DNA of 64,000 bases from CAVQND01 sp964653485 (GTDB lineage Bacteria > Verrucomicrobiota > Verrucomicrobiia > Limisphaerales > UBA8199), in NCBI GenBank assembly GCA_964653485.1, contig CAZZFF010000015.1, positions 7,030 to 71,029 on the forward strand, read 5' to 3'. Under the pieces are notes generated by a model, which searched no databases, was not told where the DNA came from, and worked only from the letters and a program-made list of their open reading frames with translations. This document shows, one piece after another, positions 60,325 to 64,000 of this stretch (its first letter is position 1; every line of letters starts with the position of its first letter). The translations under genes were made by a program, and so were the position numbers.

Positions 60325-60689
60325 GCGCGGTCCTTCCGGAGTTGATCGAGAGTGCCGGGGAGATTCTCCCAGTTGCGCAGGAGTTGCGTGAGCCGCCGGT
60401 AAAAACAAGCCGCCGTCCCCGCGTAAAGAGCGGTGAGCACCACCAGCGCCGCCACCCGCGAAAACTCCCACAACAACACCACAATCGCGCCCGTGAGCGC
60501 CATCCCCGCCAGCAGGCCAAAGGCAGCCACGCCCAGCGCCAACAAAATGGCGAGCAGGAGGCGCTCGCGCTCCTCCTGCACTTCCACCATCAACAACTCG
60601 ATACGGTTCTCACCGATGGTCAATAACCGTCGCGCCAATCGCTTCCATGCCTCGACGATCTGCCCGGCGTTGGTGAGGGGCGGTTCCAT
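60300..60689 (-). CDS. YqjE-like membrane protein (holin superfamily)
   Basis: 129 aa with two hydrophobic helices (LLAILLALGVAAFGLLAGMAL and VAALVVLTALYAGTAA) in the middle, flanked by charged helices. This is the layout of phage_holin_3_6/YqjE proteins. It follows a DUF883 gene by a few bases and is probably in the same transcript. No lytic role is implied. Confidence 0.75.
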   Translation of the reverse strand: MEPPLTNAGQIVEAWKRLARRLLTIGENRIELLMVEVQEERERLLLAILLALGVAAFGLLAGMALTGAIVVLLWEFSRVAALVVLTALYAGTAACFYRRLTQLLRNWENLPGTLDQLRKDRACLETHLR

Positions 60690-60696
60690 GGGCCTC

Positions 60697-61002
60697 TCAG
60701 TCGCCGTTGCGTCCGCGCCGGCACGCGGTCAGATAGCCAATCAGCGCCCCTACCCCGAAGGCGATGCCGATGGCTTGATACGGATGATGACGGACGGCCT
60801 CGTCGGTCGCTTTCACGCCTTCCACCGCTTTCTCGCGGACGGTGCCGTAGATTTCCTTGCCGCGCTCCAATGCGGCGGCCAGACGCTTGCGCGCTCCGGC
60901 GACTTTTTCCCCGGCCACGTCGGCGGTGGCGGCCATCAAACCGCGCGCCTCTTCCGAGATCGTGCCCATGTCACTACCCGTTGCTTGTGCTTTTGTGTCC
61001 AT
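60697..61002 (-). CDS. DUF883/YqjD-ElaB-like protein
   Basis: 101 aa: a long helical part (ARKRLAAALERGKEIYGTVREKAVEGVKATDEAVRHHP, about residues 35-75), then a C-terminal membrane helix AIGIAFGVGALIGYL and a CRRGRNGD tail. This matches YqjD/ElaB, ribosome- and membrane-associated proteins of stationary phase. First gene of the three-gene minus-strand set; divergent from ackA. Confidence 0.85.
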   Translation of the reverse strand: MDTKAQATGSDMGTISEEARGLMAATADVAGEKVAGARKRLAAALERGKEIYGTVREKAVEGVKATDEAVRHHPYQAIGIAFGVGALIGYLTACRRGRNGD

Positions 61003-61173
61003 AGTGTTCAGTCCTTTCTATTGGTTGCCGCTGTTCCCAGCGTAAAGGTCCTATGACTCAACATACGCCGCTTCATGCGAGTTCGCCACTCTCAGAAGTC
61101 AGTTTCTTCCCCTGTTCTCACGATTGCCAGCGGAGCCGACGTAAGCGATAATCCACCGGCAACACGATCACGA

Positions 61174-62385
61174 ATGGAACCCGTTAACTCAAGCATCCTC
61201 ACGATCAACGGCGGCTCGTCGAGCATCAAGTTCGCGCTCTTCGAGGCCCGCGCCCCGCTCCGGCGCATCCTGGCCGGCGCCATCGAGCGGATTGGACTCC
61301 CGGAGGCCGTGCTCCGGGTCAAAGGCTTGAGCCAGGCCGACAACTTCTCACGGCCCCTGGCCGCGCCGGATCACTTGGCGGCCGTGGGCGCCCTCATGGA
61401 TTGGATCGAAGCCCGCATGGGGGAGGTTGCCTTGGCCGCAGTTGGCCACCGCGTGGTGCATGGGGGACCCAAGTACAGCGACCCGCAATTGATCACAGAG
61501 GAAATGGTCGCGGAACTGCGCCTGCTCACACCCTTCGATCCCGAACACCTCCCCGAGGAGATTCTCTTGACCGAGGCGTTTCATCGCCGCTTTCCGCAAC
61601 TGCCGCAAGTGGCTTGCTTCGACACGGCGTTTCACCATGACCTGCCGCGCGTGGCGCGTTTGCTGCCCATCCCGCGCCGCTATGAGGCGCAGGGGGTGCG
61701 CCGGTACGGCTTTCACGGCTTATCCTACTCCTTCCTCGTGGGCGAACTGGCCCGCCTGGCGGGCGCGGAAGCGGCACAGGGCCGGCTCATCCTTGCCCAC
61801 CTCGGCAATGGCGCCAGCCTCGCCGCGGTCCATCACGGCAAACCCCTCGATACGAGCATGGGGTTCACCCCGACCGCCGGCGTCCCCATGAGCACCCGCT
61901 CGGGCGATCTCGATCCGGGACTGGTATGGTACATGGCCCGCACTCAGAAAATGGGCCCCAGGCAGTTCAACATGATGGCCAATTTCCAGTCCGGCCTCCT
62001 GGGCGTGTCGGAGACCAGTTCCGACATGCGCGACCTGCTCGAGCGTGAAACCCAGGACCCTCGGGCGGCCGAGGCGGTCGCCCTGTTTTGCTACCAGGTC
62101 AAAAAGTGCATCGGCTCATTCGCCGCCGCCCTCGGCGGATTGGACACCCTTGTGTTCTCGGCCGGCATTGGGGAAAACTGCCCGCTCGTCCGCGCCCGCG
62201 TATGCGAAGGCCTCGGCCACCTCGGAATCGAACTGCACGAGGCCCGCAACACCGCCAATGCGCCGCTCATCTCCACCCAAACCGGCCGCGTTGCAGTGCA
62301 TGTCATTCGCACGGATGAAGAATTGATGATCGCCCGCTCGGTAGCCCGCATTCTCGAAAGCCTCCCGGTAAACAAAAAGGACTGA
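61174..62385 (+). CDS. ackA: Acetate kinase
   Basis: 403 aa from ATG at 61174. ASKHA-family features: LTINGGSSSIKFALF (N-terminal ATP/phosphate loop), VGHRVVHGGPKYSDP, HLGNGASLAAVHHG and DTSMGFTPTAGVPMSTRSGDLDPG, then FSAGIGENCP. It interconverts acetate+ATP and acetyl phosphate+ADP. The phosphoketolase gene starts 3 bp after its stop, so acetyl phosphate made there is turned into ATP here. An ORF extension to 61075 was rejected. Confidence 0.95.
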   Translation: MEPVNSSILTINGGSSSIKFALFEARAPLRRILAGAIERIGLPEAVLRVKGLSQADNFSRPLAAPDHLAAVGALMDWIEARMGEVALAAVGHRVVHGGPKYSDPQLITEEMVAELRLLTPFDPEHLPEEILLTEAFHRRFPQLPQVACFDTAFHHDLPRVARLLPIPRRYEAQGVRRYGFHGLSYSFLVGELARLAGAEAAQGRLILAHLGNGASLAAVHHGKPLDTSMGFTPTAGVPMSTRSGDLDPGLVWYMARTQKMGPRQFNMMANFQSGLLGVSETSSDMRDLLERETQDPRAAEAVALFCYQVKKCIGSFAAALGGLDTLVFSAGIGENCPLVRARVCEGLGHLGIELHEARNTANAPLISTQTGRVAVHVIRTDEELMIARSVARILESLPVNKKD

Positions 62386-62388
62386 ACC

Positions 62389-64000
62389 ATGGACACACAG
62401 ACTCTCACCCCGGAACTGCTCCGCAAGATGGACGCGTATTGGCGCGCCGCCAATTATCTGTCGGTCGGGCAAATCTATCTCTACGACAATCCGCTGCTCA
62501 GGCGCCCGCTGAGCCTCGCCGACGTGAAGCACATGCTGCTCGGCCACTGGGGCACGACCCCCGGTCAGAACTTCATCTACGTCCACTTGAACCGGGTCAT
62601 CAAGAAATACGATCTCGACATGATCTACGTCTCCGGCCCCGGGCACGGCGGCCCGGCGGTCGTGGGCAACACCTATCTCGAGGGCACTTACAGCGAGATC
62701 TATCCAGACATCAGCCAGGACGAGGCAGGGCTGCGAAAGCTCTTTATCCAATTCTCGTTTCCCGGAGGCATTCCCAGCCACGCATCCCCGGAGTGCCCAG
62801 GCTCGATCCACGAAGGCGGAGAACTGGGCTATTCGCTCAGCCATTCCTTCGGGGCGGTGTTCGACAATCCCAGTCTCATCGTCGCCTGCGTTGTCGGCGA
62901 CGGCGAGGCGGAAACCGGGCCGCTGGCAACAGCCTGGCATTCCAACAAGTTCCTCGATCCCGCCACCGACGGTGCGGTGCTGCCCATCCTCCATCTCAAC
63001 GGCTTCAAGATTTCCAACCCGACCCTCCTGGCCCGCATCAGCCGCGAAGAATTGGACCAATTGCTCCGAGGTTACGGGTGGACGCCCTGTTTCGTCGAAG
63101 GGCACGAGCCTGAACTGATGCATCAGGCCATGGCCTCGGCCCTCGACGCCGCGGTCGAGCAGATCAAAAACATCCAGCAAGAGGCCCGCGTCCGCGGCAA
63201 CCTCGCGCGTCCGCGCTGGCCGATGATCGTGCTCAATTCACCCAAGGGCTGGACGGGGCCAAAAGTCGTTGATGGGTTGCAGGTTGAAGGCACGTTCCGC
63301 TCGCACCAGGTGCCGCTCTCCGACCCCGCCACCCATCCCGAACACCTCAAACTCCTGGAAGACTGGCTCAGGAGCTACCGGCCGGAGGAGCTTTTCGACG
63401 AACAGGGCCGCCTGAAACCGGAACTGGCCGAACTTGCGCCCAAGGGCCAACGACGCATGGGCGCCAATCCTCACGCCAACGGCGGCATTCTGCTCCGCGA
63501 CCTGCGGATGCCGGATTTCCGGAACTACGCGGTGGACGTACCCTCGCCCGGGGTCGGCGGCATCGGCGACACGCATGTGCTCGGGCCGTTCCTGCGCGAT
63601 GTCGTCAAACTGAACGGTGAGGCGCGCAATTTCCGCGTCTTTGGCCCTGACGAGACGCTCTCCAACGGCTTGGAAGCCCTCTTTAAGGTGACCCAGCGCC
63701 AATGGGACGCCGCGACCGTGCCGAACGACGAGTTTCTCGCGCCCACCGGGCGGGTGATGGAGATGCTCAGCGAGCACCAATGCGAGGGCTGGCTGGAGGG
63801 CTACCTGCTCACCGGGCGGCATGGGATCTTCAATTGCTACGAGGCGTTCATCCACATCGTTGATTCGATGTTCAACCAGCACGCCAAGTGGCTGAAGGTC
63901 ACTGCCGGTCTTCCGTGGCGGCGGAAGCTTGCCTCGTTGAACTATCTGCTGGCCTCGCATGTCTGGCGCCAGGATCACAACGGCTTCACGCACCAGGATC
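62389..64000 (+). CDS. xfp: Phosphoketolase (cut by window end)
   Basis: 537 of about 790 aa are present, from ATG at 62389. TPP-enzyme features: LLGHWGTTPGQNFIYVHLNRV, ISGPGHGGPAVV-like (VSGPGHGGPAVVGNTYLEGTYSE), SFPGGIPSHASPE, VVGDGEAETGPLATAWHSNKF (TPP/Mg motif) and ILHLNGFKISNPT. It cleaves xylulose-5-P and/or fructose-6-P to acetyl phosphate plus an aldose phosphate. The gene begins 3 bp after ackA and forms an operon with it. Whether it acts on one or both substrates cannot be told. Confidence 0.95.
   Translation, partial: MDTQTLTPELLRKMDAYWRAANYLSVGQIYLYDNPLLRRPLSLADVKHMLLGHWGTTPGQNFIYVHLNRVIKKYDLDMIYVSGPGHGGPAVVGNTYLEGTYSEIYPDISQDEAGLRKLFIQFSFPGGIPSHASPECPGSIHEGGELGYSLSHSFGAVFDNPSLIVACVVGDGEAETGPLATAWHSNKFLDPATDGAVLPILHLNGFKISNPTLLARISREELDQLLRGYGWTPCFVEGHEPELMHQAMASALDAAVEQIKNIQQEARVRGNLARPRWPMIVLNSPKGWTGPKVVDGLQVEGTFRSHQVPLSDPATHPEHLKLLEDWLRSYRPEELFDEQGRLKPELAELAPKGQRRMGANPHANGGILLRDLRMPDFRNYAVDVPSPGVGGIGDTHVLGPFLRDVVKLNGEARNFRVFGPDETLSNGLEALFKVTQRQWDAATVPNDEFLAPTGRVMEMLSEHQCEGWLEGYLLTGRHGIFNCYEAFIHIVDSMFNQHAKWLKVTAGLPWRRKLASLNYLLASHVWRQDHNGFTHQD

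Noticed and set aside
60300..60689. Holin-like gene as evidence for a prophage
   Set aside because: The neighbours are DUF883 and YqjK-like proteins, not phage genes; the family includes host membrane proteins.

Overview
This 64 kb window is a high-GC, gene-dense bacterial chromosome segment. Gene content suggests Verrucomicrobiota, probably a Limisphaerales/Pedosphaera-type lineage: a DUF1501/DUF1800 pair, a stand-alone prepilin-like secreted protein, a truncated zinc-ribbon Ser/Thr kinase, eroded ECF sigma genes, and many families of short interspersed repeats. That assignment is an inference from gene content only. There is no 16S rRNA and no complete prophage; two tRNA genes are present (Arg-CCG and Ser-CGA).

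Layout. 1-2.4 kb: a response regulator (cut by the window edge) divergent from a PAS/histidine-kinase/receiver hybrid. 2.4-6.4 kb: surface polysaccharide and secretion genes (a 52-aa DUF5989 protein, an O-antigen polymerase-like protein with a TPR tail, an ExeA/GspA-type ATPase and a GspB-like partner), split by a long inverted repeat made of CCGAAAT units. 6.6-11 kb: a small membrane protein, an AddB-like nuclease/helicase subunit and a zinc-ribbon protein. 11-17.6 kb, minus strand: a tight cluster of PilT, a glycoside hydrolase-glycosyltransferase fusion, a tandem-domain ThyX-like flavoprotein and an MFS transporter. 17.7-18.9 kb: hisC and tRNA-Arg. 18.9-22.2 kb: a lower-density island of repeats and small hypothetical genes. 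22.2-29.8 kb: an RRM protein, a TauE/SafE permease, argH, an ilvD with a large insertion, and a polar amino-acid ABC transporter whose binding protein and permease are fused.

29.9-42.9 kb, minus strand: a DUF3352-DUF1800-DUF1501 operon; a ribbon-helix-helix/Mu-Gam-like gene followed by an excisionase-like HTH gene; a pseudopilin-lipoprotein-Sel1 group; and a phosphoesterase/beta-propeller - OPA transporter - PhnW operon that looks like 2-aminoethylphosphonate use. 42.9-46.2 kb is a scrambled zone holding a copy of a 111-bp repeat, a broken AbrB/VapC-type toxin-antitoxin locus, tRNA-Ser, a truncated kinase and a TetR regulator. 46.2-50.5 kb: an O-methyltransferase with a TetR-type operator inside its promoter, a NapH/NapG-type ferredoxin fusion, a DUF362 protein and a secreted nitroreductase. 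50.7-57.4 kb is rich in pseudogenes and repeats, including two copies of a roughly 185-bp MITE-like element. It also holds two paralogous exported proteins, a GT2, a TfoX fragment and a degenerate receiver protein. 57.4-64 kb: carbon storage and overflow (glgP, ackA, phosphoketolase, cut by the window end) and a YqjD-YqjE-YqjK-like membrane stress operon.

The observations most worth following up are the SnoaL/NTF2-like domain inserted in IlvD; the ThyX signature split between two halves of one protein inside a polysaccharide-enzyme operon; the RHH-Gam protein next to an HTH gene without other phage genes; the phosphoesterase-transporter-PhnW operon; and the hairpin-forming repeat families. 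All domain calls were made by eye from translated sequence, without database searches.
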